From Chloroherpeton thalassium ATCC 35110 (GTDB lineage: Bacteria > Bacteroidota > Chlorobiia > Chlorobiales > Chloroherpetonaceae), in assembly GCF_000020525.1 (NCBI RefSeq), contig NC_011026.1, positions 620,001 to 684,000 on the forward strand: 64,000 nt of DNA, written 5' to 3'. Positions 17,891 to 27,540 of this stretch are shown in pieces. Every line of letters starts with the position of its first letter. Position 1 is the stretch's first letter. The notes under the pieces were generated by a model. That model had not been told where the DNA came from. It searched no databases and worked only from the letters and a program-made list of their open reading frames with translations. Position numbers and translations under genes: made by a program.

Positions 17891-18520
17891 ATGCAACTTA
17901 CCGTCCACGGATTTGAAAACGGCGCGCCGATTCCACCGCAATACGCATTCTGCGCGCCGGCCAGTCAAGGCATTGTTTCTCTGGCAAAAAACAGAAATCC
18001 TGCGCTTAGCTGGTCTGATGTGCCAGAAGCAACCCAATCGTTCGCGCTGATTTTTCACGACCGTGATGTGCCTTCAAAACCGGACGATGTCAATCAAGAA
18101 GACCGGCTCGTTCCTGCCGATTTGCCGCGCGTAGACTTTTTCCATTGGGTATTAATTGATATGCCTGCCTCGCTTCGCGCCATCGCAGAAGCAGTTGACG
18201 CCGACGGCGTTGCCGCTCGTGGAAAAGCGCCGGGCAAAACGGAACTCGGGGTTCGCGGCATCAACGACTACACCAATTGGTTTAAGGGCGATGAAAACAT
18301 GGAAGGCATTTATGCTGGATACGATGGCCCTTGTCCTCCATGGAACGACGCCATTGTGCACAATTATTTTTTCACCTTGTATGCACTCGACATTGAAAGT
18401 TTATCCCTTTCGGGAAATTTCACCGGGCAGGATGCCCGGCAGGCCATGCAAGGCCACATTTTGGCGGAAGCAACTTGGCATGGCACTTACACGGTTACCC
18501 CATCTTTGTTAAAAAAATAA
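17891..18520 (+). CDS. YbhB/YbcL (PEBP) family protein
   Basis: A 209-residue phosphatidylethanolamine-binding-protein homologue (Raf-kinase-inhibitor-like). Family marks are PALSWSDVPEATQSFALIFHDRDVP near residue 40, VDFFHWVLIDMP, then YDGPCPP and HNYFFTLYALD in the second half, which line the ligand pocket. The ATG at 17891 (MQLTVHG) fits the family start; the frame is open for 18 codons upstream. The bacterial role is unclear. A strong terminator follows. Confidence 0.88.
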   Translation: MQLTVHGFENGAPIPPQYAFCAPASQGIVSLAKNRNPALSWSDVPEATQSFALIFHDRDVPSKPDDVNQEDRLVPADLPRVDFFHWVLIDMPASLRAIAEAVDADGVAARGKAPGKTELGVRGINDYTNWFKGDENMEGIYAGYDGPCPPWNDAIVHNYFFTLYALDIESLSLSGNFTGQDARQAMQGHILAEATWHGTYTVTPSLLKK

Positions 18521-18535
18521 AATCACCTGCAGCGT

Positions 18536-18568
18536 GTAGAGGCAAAAGTGTGTTGCCTCTACCGTTTT
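18536..18568 (+). terminator. terminator after the PEBP gene
   Basis: GTAGAGGCAA (18536-18545) and TTGCCTCTAC (18553-18562) form a perfect 10-bp stem with a 7-base loop, followed by CGTTTTTC. Confidence 0.8.
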
Positions 18569-18727
18569 TCTTGCATTCCGCGTTGCTTATCTTTCGGTTA
18601 AACAAATGGGCTTTTTTGCCACTGCAAAATAATTTTCTTATGATATTGGCTCAGCGCACATGATGAATAATACTTTGTGCTGGCGTTAAAAAGCCTGAGA
18701 GTCACACTAAAAACTGGAAATTTACGC

Positions 18728-19612
18728 ATGATTATCAAAGACCTTTTACAACCCGATAAAACCCAATTTAGCTTTGAGTTTTATCCACCGAAAAAAGATG
18801 AGGAGTGGGAAAAGCTCTTCTTTCACATATCGGAATTAATGCCGATGAATCCTGCGTATGTCAGCGTCACATACGGAGCAGGAGGCTCTACGCGAGACAA
18901 AACCCACAACTTGGTTGTTCGAATTTCCAAAGAAACCAACATCCCTGTTGTCTCTCATTTGACTTGCGTTGGCTCGAGCAAAAGCGAAATTCACACCATC
19001 CTTGAACGCTATGCTGAAAACGGCATTACCAATATTTTAGCCTTGCGCGGCGATCCGCCAAAAGGATCTACCACTTTTGAAAAACCAGCCGATGGCTTCG
19101 CTTATGCAAATGAGTTGGTGGCGTTTATCAAAAAAAATTTCCCGCAAATAGGCGTTGGCGTGGCCGGTTTTCCTGAAGGCCATCCTGAAACCCTCAATCG
19201 ATTGACAGAAATCGACCATCTTAAAGAAAAAGTCGATGCCGGTGCGGACTACATTGTCACCCAGCTTTTCTTTGAGAATCGTGACTTTTATGATTTCCGA
19301 GAACGCTGCGAAATCGCAGGGATTCATGTGCCGATTTGCGCTGGCATTATGCCAATCACAACCGACAAAGGCATGCAAAGAATGGCAGAGCTTTCACCTG
19401 GCACACGATTCCCGGCGCCACTGCTTCGTGAAATATCCAAGGCTCAAAATGATGAGGAAGTTTCAGCTATTGGACTCAATTGGGCGATTGCGCAAGTGCG
19501 CGACCTCATTGAAAATAAAACGCCAAATATTCATCTTTACACGCTCAATCATTCAAGGCCAACATTGAAAATTTTCGAGGCGCTCTCCGAGAAAAACCCC
19601 ATCTCTTCGTAG
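18728..19612 (+). CDS. metF: 5,10-methylenetetrahydrofolate reductase
   Basis: A 294-residue flavin TIM-barrel enzyme reducing methylene-THF to methyl-THF for methionine synthesis. The N-terminal FSFEFYPPKKDEEWEKLF contains the conserved Glu. LALRGDPPKG near residue 105 and DYIVTQLFFE near 190 are the FAD and folate segments. The ATG at 18728 (MIIKDLLQP) matches the family start; the frame is open upstream for 17 codons. It is transcribed alone, with terminators on both sides. Confidence 0.93.
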   Translation: MIIKDLLQPDKTQFSFEFYPPKKDEEWEKLFFHISELMPMNPAYVSVTYGAGGSTRDKTHNLVVRISKETNIPVVSHLTCVGSSKSEIHTILERYAENGITNILALRGDPPKGSTTFEKPADGFAYANELVAFIKKNFPQIGVGVAGFPEGHPETLNRLTEIDHLKEKVDAGADYIVTQLFFENRDFYDFRERCEIAGIHVPICAGIMPITTDKGMQRMAELSPGTRFPAPLLREISKAQNDEEVSAIGLNWAIAQVRDLIENKTPNIHLYTLNHSRPTLKIFEALSEKNPISS

Positions 19613-19639
19613 CAAACCTCCGGTTGAAATCCATTTCTA

Positions 19640-19676
19640 AAAAACCTTCTTATCTGTTTATAAGAAGGTTTTTTCT
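19640..19676 (+). terminator. metF terminator
   Basis: AAAACCTTCTTAT and ATAAGAAGGTTTT pair perfectly around a short loop (CTGTTT), followed by more T residues to 19674. It lies about 30 bases after the metF stop and is nearly symmetric, so it could also work in reverse. Confidence 0.85.
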
Positions 19677-20069
19677 TTCCACCCTAATCGCAATCAGCAT
19701 TTCCGCCATTACCATAAAATCTTCAAATTCTAAATTTATCTTTGTATTAAATCAAGCAAATAGCCGATAGGATTTGAAGCGGCGCGCGGTTTTCGTTCTT
19801 GTTTTATAAATCGCCTTAACTATATTTACTTTTTCGTTGATAAAGTTAAGATTGATTTTAACGACTTCTTCCATCGGGATTATTTTCATTTTTAGTGACG
19901 CTTGCCAGGAATCAAAACTCAGTTTAGTGCGAATATTGCATTAAAACGTTCTGTCTGTTGTTACTCAGTTTGTAGTTTTAGAAGACATGTAATTTTTGCT
20001 GTTTGAAAAATAGATAGCGCGTTATCGATGCAATGAGCTTATTAACTTTAAAACAGAAACTGTGACGAT
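19677..20069. other. AT-rich spacer before the amylase gene
   Basis: I see no open frame with coding character and no RNA gene here. It presumably contains the amylase promoter. No clear operator or repeat is visible. Confidence 0.5.
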
Positions 20070-21530
20070 ATGAGTAACGCAGTAAAATATCCACTCGTAT
20101 TCGAGGTTAATGCGCACGTATGGCTTCGGGAACTTTCCCACAAAACAGGCTCACCAGTAAGTTTATCCACCATTCCTCACTCCGAAATTCAAAAATGGGC
20201 AGACCAAAATATCAATGCTGTTTGGCTAATGGGCGTATGGACACGAAGCCCAAAAGGCAAAGAAGTTGCACTTCATCATGATGGACTTCACTTTGATTAC
20301 ACCAAAGCACTGCCAGGCTGGACAGAAAACGATATTGACGCCTCGCCATATTCCATTGTTGATTACAAAGTCTCGCCTGAGTTTGGTGGAGAAAGTGCCT
20401 TGGCGCGGCTTCGCGAGCGACTTGCGGAATACAATATCAAATTGATTTTGGATTTTGTTCCAAATCATACAGCGCTCGATCATCCTTGGATTGCAAGCAA
20501 ACCCGAATATTATGTTCAGGTTTCAAAAGAAGCCTATGAAAAAGCACCGGATTTATTTTTTAGCCCAAACGAAAATCAATTCCTTGCCTACGGACGCGAC
20601 CCTTATTTTCCACCTTGGACAGACACCGCGCAGCTGAACTACGCCAATTCGGACTGCCGGAGTGCCATGCTTGCCACGCTCAAAGAGATTGCGTCGCAAT
20701 GCGATGGCGTTCGCTGCGATATGGCGATGCTGATGCTCAAAGAAATTTATAATGGCATTTGGGGGAACTTAACGGGAAAAATGCAAGAAGAATTTTGGGA
20801 GCTGGCCATCCGCGAGATCAAAAGTCAATATCCGAATTTCCTGTTTATTGCTGAGGCTTATTGGGATAAAGAATGGGAGCTTCAGCAACTTGGCTTTGAC
20901 TTTATTTACGATAAGCGATTTTATGACCGATTAAAGTCGGGCGACATTCAAGGGCTGAAAACGCACCTCAATGCAGACATGGCCTTTCAACAAAAACTGG
21001 TTCGTTTTATTGAAAATCACGACGAAGAACGCGCTGCAGTTAGCTTAAAAAATAATCACAAAGTGGCTGCCATGGTCACATTAACTTCGCCAGGAATGAG
21101 GCTCGTCCATCAAGGACAACAGGAAGGATTTAAAACTAAATTGCCCGTACAACTTGCCAATCCAAAGCAAGAACCGCAAAATGCTGACATTTACGGCTTC
21201 TATGAGCGATTGTTTAGGGTCATGCGGCAAACGCCCGTTACTCGCGGCGAATTTCATTTGATCGATTTAAAAGAACACGACAACCCTGACGTGATCGCAT
21301 TTGAACGCCGAAATGGTGTGAAAACCCGGCATTTCATCACAGTTGCAAACTTCAGCGATCGCCCAACCACGCTTAGCTTCAACACGGACGCATTCAGTAA
21401 TATTTTTAGTTATGAGCATATTGAAGTTGTCAGCACAGAGCTGCTTTGCAGCCCGCAGTTTGATATTTCTCCAGACAGTCTAACGGTTAGGCTTCGGCCA
21501 CATGAAGGATTGCTTTTTGTAACCCATTAA
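20070..21530 (+). CDS. alpha-amylase family (GH13) glycosidase
   Basis: A 486-residue GH13 TIM-barrel enzyme. The four conserved regions are present: DFVPNHTALDHPW near residue 130, GVRCDMAM with the nucleophile Asp near 214, FIAEAYWDKEW with the acid Glu near 261, and FIENHDEERA with the transition-state Asp near 318. A C-terminal beta domain ends the protein. No signal peptide is seen, so it probably acts in the cytoplasm on glycogen or a related alpha-glucan, possibly as hydrolase or transglycosylase. It is a monocistronic gene by spacing, with a strong terminator. Confidence 0.9.
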   Translation: MSNAVKYPLVFEVNAHVWLRELSHKTGSPVSLSTIPHSEIQKWADQNINAVWLMGVWTRSPKGKEVALHHDGLHFDYTKALPGWTENDIDASPYSIVDYKVSPEFGGESALARLRERLAEYNIKLILDFVPNHTALDHPWIASKPEYYVQVSKEAYEKAPDLFFSPNENQFLAYGRDPYFPPWTDTAQLNYANSDCRSAMLATLKEIASQCDGVRCDMAMLMLKEIYNGIWGNLTGKMQEEFWELAIREIKSQYPNFLFIAEAYWDKEWELQQLGFDFIYDKRFYDRLKSGDIQGLKTHLNADMAFQQKLVRFIENHDEERAAVSLKNNHKVAAMVTLTSPGMRLVHQGQQEGFKTKLPVQLANPKQEPQNADIYGFYERLFRVMRQTPVTRGEFHLIDLKEHDNPDVIAFERRNGVKTRHFITVANFSDRPTTLSFNTDAFSNIFSYEHIEVVSTELLCSPQFDISPDSLTVRLRPHEGLLFVTH

Positions 21531-21561
21531 AAATGGGTGTGGCAAAAATATTTAAAAATTA

Positions 21562-21600
21562 CCGGCGCAAAACGATGACATTGCGCCGGATTTTCTTTTA
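21562..21600 (+). terminator. terminator of the GH13 gene
   Basis: CCGGCGCAA (21562-21570... in the ACCGGCGCAA block) pairs perfectly with TTGCGCCGG (21581-21589) across a 10-base loop, followed by ATTTTCTTTT. Confidence 0.85.
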
Positions 21601-21724
21601 AATCCCGATAGTTTATTGGGTTATAAAAAGAGCGAATGACTCACTTGAAAGCTTAATTTTTTTGCTTAAATACAGTCGATGGCTTACGTTTAGAGGTTAT
21701 GTAAACTTTGGAAAAAACGCATGT

Positions 21725-22555
21725 ATGTTCAAATCGCGGTTAAACCAACTTATTGAGTCAAAAAACTCGCTTCTTTGTGTCGGCTTGGACGCAGACCCTG
21801 ACAAAATTCCATCAGTTTTTCACCAACACGACAGTCCCGTTGTCGCATTTAACGCGGCCATCATTGAGGCCACATCAGAATTGGCTATTGCTTATAAGCC
21901 AAACATTGCATTTTATGAATCGCGTGGCATCCGCGGTTTCAAAGATTTGGAGGAAACCCTGCTACTCATTCCTAAGACTTGCTTGACCATCGCGGATGGC
22001 AAGCGTGGCGATATTGGAAATACAAGCCAAATGTATGCAAAAGCGTTTTATGAGCATTGGAATTTTGACGCATCTACCGTTGCGCCTTACATGGGACACG
22101 ACTCTCTTTTGCCATTTTTTGAGTATCAGGAAAAGCTCACTTTTGTTTTATGCTTGACTTCTAATAACGGTTCTGCTGACTTCGAAGAGCAACGGCTCGC
22201 AAATGGGAAAAAGCTATATGAAGCGGTGCTTGAAAAGGTTTTAGCATGGAATAAAGCAGGAAACATCGGCATCGTTGTTGGCGCAACGAAGCCTGAACAG
22301 CTTGCAGAAATTCGCCAAAAAGCACCTGAGATTGTCATTCTCATTCCAGGCATTGGTGCCCAAGGTGGATCGTTAGAGGAAACCATTCGCTATGGCACGG
22401 ATAAAAACCAGGAATCAGCCATTGTGGTTTCCGGCAGAAAAATTATTTACCCTGACGGTAAATTCACGTCCATCGATGAATTTCAGCGCGCTGTGAATGA
22501 GAGAGCAAAAGCAACGGTTTTGGAAATGAGACAATACCTAAAAACTAACCTTTAG
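21725..22555 (+). CDS. pyrF: orotidine 5'-phosphate decarboxylase (subfamily 2)
   Basis: A 276-residue TIM-barrel enzyme of the longer PyrF type, making UMP from OMP. LLCVGLDADPDKIP near residue 17 and LTIADGKRGDIGNTS near residue 87 carry the Asp-Lys-Asp catalytic array. IPGIGAQGG near residue 205 is the phosphate-binding loop. The ATG at 21725 (MFKSRLNQL) suits the family start; a TTG 21 codons upstream is less likely. With pyrH it is one of two pyrimidine genes in the window, but they are not linked. Confidence 0.93.
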   Translation: MFKSRLNQLIESKNSLLCVGLDADPDKIPSVFHQHDSPVVAFNAAIIEATSELAIAYKPNIAFYESRGIRGFKDLEETLLLIPKTCLTIADGKRGDIGNTSQMYAKAFYEHWNFDASTVAPYMGHDSLLPFFEYQEKLTFVLCLTSNNGSADFEEQRLANGKKLYEAVLEKVLAWNKAGNIGIVVGATKPEQLAEIRQKAPEIVILIPGIGAQGGSLEETIRYGTDKNQESAIVVSGRKIIYPDGKFTSIDEFQRAVNERAKATVLEMRQYLKTNL

Positions 22556-22696
22556 AAGAAGGCCTTTTTAGTACCTTACATGAGTGGATGACTAAAGTCA
22601 CAACTCTTCCCCCAAAAAAAATTAAATTCATCAGGCAAGAGTGCTTTCACTCGTATCTGAACTCACTCATACCTGTAAATTCTAAATGATATTAAT

Positions 22697-24529
22697 ATGT
22701 GTGGTATAGTTGGCTATATCGGTAAAAAAAATGCCTCGCCTATTTTGATTGACGGCTTAAAACGGCTGGAATATCGTGGATATGACTCCGCTGGAATTGC
22801 GCTTTTAAATGGCACGCTGCACATACATAAGAAAAAAGGAAAAGTTGCCGATCTTGAGCAAATTCTTCCTGAATTTTCCGATAGCCTTACAATTGGAATC
22901 GGGCATACCCGCTGGGCAACTCATGGAGAACCCAATGACGTAAATGCCCATCCTCATACAAATGAAGCAGGCGATATTGCCGTTATTCATAACGGGATTA
23001 TTGAAAATTATGGCGCAATTCGTGCAGAATTACAGCGAAAAGGCCACAAATTTAAGGGCGATACGGACACCGAAGTTCTGGCTCACTTGATCGATGAAAT
23101 CTGGAACGAAGCCGACTGCGATTTTGAAACGGCTATTCGTTTAGCATTAAAAGAAGTGGATGGAACCTATGGCCTTTGCGCAATTACATCCCGCGAGCCC
23201 GACAAAATTGTAACGGCACGCAATGGGAGCCCTCTCATTATCGGTGTTGGCGAAGATGAATTTCTTATTGGCTCGGATGCCAGTCCGATTGTCTCTCATA
23301 CGCGGAAAGTCATTTACCTAAACGACGGCGAAATGGCGATACTTACGCGTGATAGCTACACGATAAAGACGATTGAAAATGTCACGATGCCCAAGGCCAT
23401 TGACGAACTCACTTTCGGCATTGCTGAGATTGAAAAAGCAGGGTTTGACCATTTCATGCTTAAGGAAATTTTCGAACAGCCGGAAGCCATTGAAAATTCA
23501 ATGCGTGGCCGCGCGCTGCCTAATGAAGGACAAGTGCGTCTTGGCGGCATTCGCGAACACATTGATCGATTGAGAAATGCTAAGCGAATTATCATTTGCG
23601 CTTGTGGCACAAGCTGGCATTCAGGTCTGGTAGGTGAATATCTGATAGAAGAATATGCGCGCATCCCGGTTGAAGTTGAATATGCTTCCGAGTTTCGCTA
23701 CCGACATCCGATTTTGAGCAAAGATGATGTTGTGATTGCTATTTCCCAATCTGGAGAAACGGCTGATACCTTGGCTGCAATTCGTGAGGCAAAAGCAAAA
23801 GGGGCCCTTGTTTTGGGCATTTGTAATGTAGTCGGCTCATCCATTGCAAGAGAAACAGATTGCGGTATTTACACTCACGCTGGTCCTGAAATTGGCGTTG
23901 CATCCACAAAAGCCTTCACTGCGCAGGTCACCGTTTTGGTGCTGCTTGCTCTTGCGTTAAGCCAAAAACGGACGCTTTCGGACGAGCAAACCAAGGATAT
24001 TATTCAAGACCTGTATCAACTTCCAAAAAAAGTACAGGAAATATTAAACTTAAATGAAGAGATTTTCGAAATGGCCAAAGTCTTTAAAGATGCACGGAAC
24101 TTCCTGTATCTTGGCCGCGGCTTCAATTTCCCTGTTGCTTTAGAAGGCGCGCTAAAACTCAAGGAAATTTCTTACATCCATGCAGAAGGCTATCCTGCCG
24201 CTGAAATGAAACACGGCCCAATTGCTCTCATCGATGAAAATATGCCGGTTGTTTTCATTGCGAACAAAGATAGTTCCTATCAAAAAATCATTAGCAATAT
24301 TGAAGAAGTCCGCAGCAGAAAAGGACGCGTTATTGTGATTGCTTCTGAAGGCGACAATGACATCGATAAACTTGCGGAGTTTGTCATCCACATTCCAGAT
24401 GCAATGATGCCACTTATGCCACTTTTAACAGTTATTCCGCTTCAGCTTTTGGCCTATCATATCGCTGTGCTTCGCGGTTGCGATGTTGATCAGCCAAGAA
24501 ATTTAGCGAAATCGGTAACTGTGGAGTAA
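22697..24529 (+). CDS. glmS: glutamine--fructose-6-phosphate aminotransferase (isomerizing)
   Basis: A 610-residue enzyme making glucosamine 6-phosphate for peptidoglycan and lipid A. The N-terminal glutaminase starts MCGIVGYIG with Cys2 as nucleophile and continues with GHTRWATHGEPN. Two SIS domains follow, with CGTSWHSG near residue 304 and SQSGETADT near 352. The C-terminus DQPRNLAKSVTVE is universal in GlmS. No glmS ribozyme-like leader is apparent in the 140 bases upstream. Confidence 0.97.
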   Translation: MCGIVGYIGKKNASPILIDGLKRLEYRGYDSAGIALLNGTLHIHKKKGKVADLEQILPEFSDSLTIGIGHTRWATHGEPNDVNAHPHTNEAGDIAVIHNGIIENYGAIRAELQRKGHKFKGDTDTEVLAHLIDEIWNEADCDFETAIRLALKEVDGTYGLCAITSREPDKIVTARNGSPLIIGVGEDEFLIGSDASPIVSHTRKVIYLNDGEMAILTRDSYTIKTIENVTMPKAIDELTFGIAEIEKAGFDHFMLKEIFEQPEAIENSMRGRALPNEGQVRLGGIREHIDRLRNAKRIIICACGTSWHSGLVGEYLIEEYARIPVEVEYASEFRYRHPILSKDDVVIAISQSGETADTLAAIREAKAKGALVLGICNVVGSSIARETDCGIYTHAGPEIGVASTKAFTAQVTVLVLLALALSQKRTLSDEQTKDIIQDLYQLPKKVQEILNLNEEIFEMAKVFKDARNFLYLGRGFNFPVALEGALKLKEISYIHAEGYPAAEMKHGPIALIDENMPVVFIANKDSSYQKIISNIEEVRSRKGRVIVIASEGDNDIDKLAEFVIHIPDAMMPLMPLLTVIPLQLLAYHIAVLRGCDVDQPRNLAKSVTVE

Positions 24530-24570
24530 AAATTGCTGTTTTGCGTGCTGCGCAAAATTGAAATTTATAG

Positions 24571-24600
24571 AAAAAGGCTGTTGAAAAAGCAGCCTTTTTT
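24571..24600 (+). terminator. glmS terminator
   Basis: AAAAAGGCTG (24571-24580) pairs with CAGCCTTTTT (24590-24599) across a 9-base loop, ending in a run of six T residues. Confidence 0.85.
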
Positions 24601-24715
24601 CATTGCATCATCACGCGTCATGACTGTAATTCCGCCTTGTTCAAAAAAAATCAACGCATTATAAAGAGTCTTTTTTTTATTTTTTCCCAATTTTGTTGAA
24701 TAAAACCCCCTAGAT

Positions 24716-25426
24716 ATGACGCGATTTTTAGATCGTTGCCTGCGCGAAGCGCTTCATCTTATTTATCCTCATGTTTGTATTTGCTGCCACACACTTCTTG
24801 AAGAAAGTGAGAACTATGTCTGCAAAACCTGTTACGAGCAGTTAGATAAGTTTTTACTCCCAGGAGAATCAGCAACAGAAATTTCCGCCAGGCTCGCCAA
24901 ACATTTTCCATTTCAAACATCTATAAAAGAAGGGCTCGCCCTATATCGTTTTCACAAATCAGGTCTACTTCAAGAGATCATTCACAGCATCAAGTATGGT
25001 GGATTGCAAAATCTTGCTGTTGAACTCGGAATGATGCTTGGGAAGCATATTTTAAGCGAAAAACCCTTTTCTACTTGGGAGGCAATTATTCCTGTACCAC
25101 TTCACCATGTAAAACACATTGAACGCGGGTACAATCAGGCAGAGGCATTAGCAAATGGGGTAAGCCGGGCTATAGGAATACCTGTAGTGCGAAACGCAGT
25201 TATGAGATCAAGATACACAGAATCACAAACAAAACTTGCTGCAGAAAAACGCCGAGCAAATATATCCGGCGTGTTTCAAATCCGTCAGCCCGTTCAGTTC
25301 AAACAAATTTTATTAATCGATGATGTTTTTACAACAGGAGCTACTTTAGTTGAACTCAGCCATGAGCTCAAAAAATATGGCGCCATTGAAATCACAATAG
25401 CAGCTCTTGCCGTAACAAGCACCTAA
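24716..25426 (+). CDS. ComF family protein
   Basis: A 236-residue protein with the N-terminal four-Cys zinc-finger pattern CxxC...CxxC (CICC and CKTC near residues 22-41). A phosphoribosyltransferase-like domain follows, in which LLIDDVFTTGATL (near residue 200) is the PRPP-binding loop. ERGYNQAEALA near residue 140 is the ComF signature. Homologues take part in DNA uptake for natural transformation or have unknown roles. No other competence gene is nearby. Confidence 0.88.
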   Translation: MTRFLDRCLREALHLIYPHVCICCHTLLEESENYVCKTCYEQLDKFLLPGESATEISARLAKHFPFQTSIKEGLALYRFHKSGLLQEIIHSIKYGGLQNLAVELGMMLGKHILSEKPFSTWEAIIPVPLHHVKHIERGYNQAEALANGVSRAIGIPVVRNAVMRSRYTESQTKLAAEKRRANISGVFQIRQPVQFKQILLIDDVFTTGATLVELSHELKKYGAIEITIAALAVTST

Positions 25427-25542
25427 ACATCCTTTTGAATGAATTTTTCAATAGGATTTATTCAAGCTATCCGAATAAACCGGCCAGAAGGCGAAATTGC
25501 ATCGTGGCAAATTCGGAACTAATGACCGGCTTTCTTTAAAAC

Positions 25543-25929
25543 TCAAACCCCTTGTGCAGCTATTTCTGCATACTTTCTTAAAACCGTGCGGGCAATTGCA
25601 AGGTTGGTATGTTTTGTGCTAACTGCAAGAAACAGAAAATAGCCATGCCCAATAAGTTTTAGTAAATGCAACTGTTCGCCAAGCGTGACCAAAATGTCCT
25701 CAATCTTTTCATGCTCAAGCTGCAATGCACTTAAAGCTTTTTGCTGCTGCTTGATAACTTCTGCGTTATACGCGCTCGCTGTATCCGGGTCAAAGCTTGG
25801 TGAAGTTGAATGACTTCCAAGACTCATCCCTGAATTCAAATCCACCACAGAAACTGCTATTGTTCCTGGAACATTAGCTAAAATCCCTTCGATGGCTTGA
25901 CCGATTTTTGAATCTTTAATGTATGACAT
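25543..25929 (-). CDS. roadblock/LC7-like protein
   Basis: A 128-residue protein matching the C-terminal domain of the response regulator across the intergenic region. Both share LxxxPGxxxxxxxD near the start, a helix with QQKKAL/QKKKVL-like spacing, and the ending FLAVSTKHTNLAIARTVLRKY versus YLAVSKQTANLSLVRLIIERY. The pattern fits roadblock/MglB-like dimers that regulate small GTPases. It is transcribed away from the GTPase cluster and begins 749 bases from the response regulator. Its partner is unknown but is probably the GTPase at 28655. The family call rests on pattern, not on a database match. Confidence 0.65.
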   Translation of the reverse strand: MSYIKDSKIGQAIEGILANVPGTIAVSVVDLNSGMSLGSHSTSPSFDPDTASAYNAEVIKQQQKALSALQLEHEKIEDILVTLGEQLHLLKLIGHGYFLFLAVSTKHTNLAIARTVLRKYAEIAAQGV

Positions 25930-26678
25930 GTTTGTATATGAAAGTTTTCGGTTCAGCTCAAACTTGTTGGCCGTTGAAAATTACTGTGACTTTTATTGTG
26001 AACGCTTAAAAGCTTAACTTAATAAAAACACAATAATCCTCAAACAAACCTGGTTGTAACGTAAAGAAAATAGATTTTGATTCCCGCATTTTTTTTAACA
26101 ACGCTTCTTTTTTCGCATTATGTTTTTTCTTCTTTTCAGTTTAGAAAATTGTATTTCACAGTTTATTAACGTAGCTTCAGGTTAATTTTATAGAGGTAGG
26201 TAGTGCCCGTGTCCCCTTAGTTTTCGCAGTTAAGAAGGGAAACTTTATGAGCTTGATAATTTTAGCGCATGCACGCATTTGTTTGGTTCATATTTGATAT
26301 TTTGCTAAAGTTATAAGAAAAATCCTGAGTTACAACATAAAGCGAGTATTCCTTTTTAGTTAGTTCAATTAGAAAACAGACATTAACATTATATATTTGT
26401 AAGTTTCGCAGTAGTTTATTCCTCTCTATCTATTTGTTCTTCCTAAATCACCTTACTCAGTAGCTTTTGTTGTCAAGACGCTACATGGAGGGAACTGTGA
26501 AAAGTTTTGACAGGTGGCTCCACTGAAAAAATTCTTGGGTGAAGCTTATGCGAATTTTCGGAGCTGATAAAACGGAATTTTGTATTTTCATAAACCACCT
26601 TGGTTTTCCTGAACTATGAAGTGCTCACTTTTTAGTTGTTAGGAAGTTATAACTGAGAACAAGTTTTTCTAGATAGAT
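25930..26678. other. 749-base spacer between divergent signalling genes
   Basis: No convincing gene is present. Two short frames on the plus strand stand out: 26485-26526, starting ATG GAG GGA (13 codons), and 26549-26620, starting ATG CGA ATT (23 codons); both are too short to support. ATATATTTG near 26391 resembles the Bacteroidetes-type promoter element TAnnTTTG. The spacer must hold promoters for both directions and is unusually long for this genome. Confidence 0.45.
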
Positions 26679-27500
26679 ATGAACGTATTGATTGTTGATG
26701 ATGAGCCCGATATTTTGGCCGCACTTGAATATTTACTTAAAGACAATAAATGTTCACCCGTGTCGGTGGATGATGGGGAGAAAGCAAAGTCTCTGTTGAA
26801 AAGCGGCAAGTTTGATATGGTCATCAGTGACTTTATTATGCCAAACCTTGATGGATATGAATTGCTTTCCTGGTTGCGAAAAGAAGGCCATAACACATTT
26901 TTTGTATTAATGTCAGGCTACTACAACAACAGCTTTTCCGACGGGTTCAAAAAACTACAAGTAGATGCAATTCTTCCGAAACCATTTACAAGGCAATCAA
27001 TTCAAGATATTGTATCAAAGTGCGCGCGCCGCAAACCAGTCGAGTTTATAAATGAAGAAGGAATCAATAAACCCCAAGCACAGCCGATTGCACAACAGCC
27101 TTTAGGCGAAGCGTTATCAACGGAAAAATCGAATAAAGCGGTCTTCCTGGATAAGCTGGTTAAAGACTTGCCTGGCATCGTGATGATTGCAATAATGGAT
27201 TCAGCTTCAAATTATGCAATCCGCCAGACATCAACGATAAAGATATTTCCAAAGGCGTTCTACGGTTATATTCAATCGATCATAGAACAGAAGAAAAAAG
27301 TTTTAAACGCGCTACACTTAACCGAGCAGATGCCTCGAGATATTACAGTGAATACTTCCGAACTACTGCATTTCATTAAGCCAATTAATAATGAAGGCAG
27401 AATTGTTTATTTGGCAGTTTCTAAGCAAACGGCCAATTTAAGCCTTGTTAGGCTCATTATTGAACGATATGTAGAGCAAATGCAAAATGTAGCGTTGTAA
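26679..27500 (+). CDS. response regulator with C-terminal roadblock-like domain
   Basis: A 273-residue two-domain protein. Residues 1-115 form a CheY-like receiver with the acidic pair D7-D8, phosphoacceptor D51 (ISDFIMPNLDG), S79 and K101 (PKPF), all in place. A linker of about 35 residues rich in Gln, Pro and Ala leads to residues 150-273, which resemble the protein encoded divergently at 25543-25929. There is no DNA-binding domain, so output is likely by protein contact, for instance by controlling the GTPase downstream. No histidine kinase lies in the window. The receiver-roadblock fusion links phosphorelay signalling to a GTPase switch (inference). Confidence 0.8.
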   Translation: MNVLIVDDEPDILAALEYLLKDNKCSPVSVDDGEKAKSLLKSGKFDMVISDFIMPNLDGYELLSWLRKEGHNTFFVLMSGYYNNSFSDGFKKLQVDAILPKPFTRQSIQDIVSKCARRKPVEFINEEGINKPQAQPIAQQPLGEALSTEKSNKAVFLDKLVKDLPGIVMIAIMDSASNYAIRQTSTIKIFPKAFYGYIQSIIEQKKKVLNALHLTEQMPRDITVNTSELLHFIKPINNEGRIVYLAVSKQTANLSLVRLIIERYVEQMQNVAL

Positions 27501-27540
27501 CAACCTTTCATTCAATTTGTAAAATACGCAGCCATAGTAT

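Noticed and set aside
22556-22696. Possible glmS ribozyme or amino-sugar leader
   Set aside because: I could not identify the conserved core of the ribozyme, and the spacer is too short and AT-rich.
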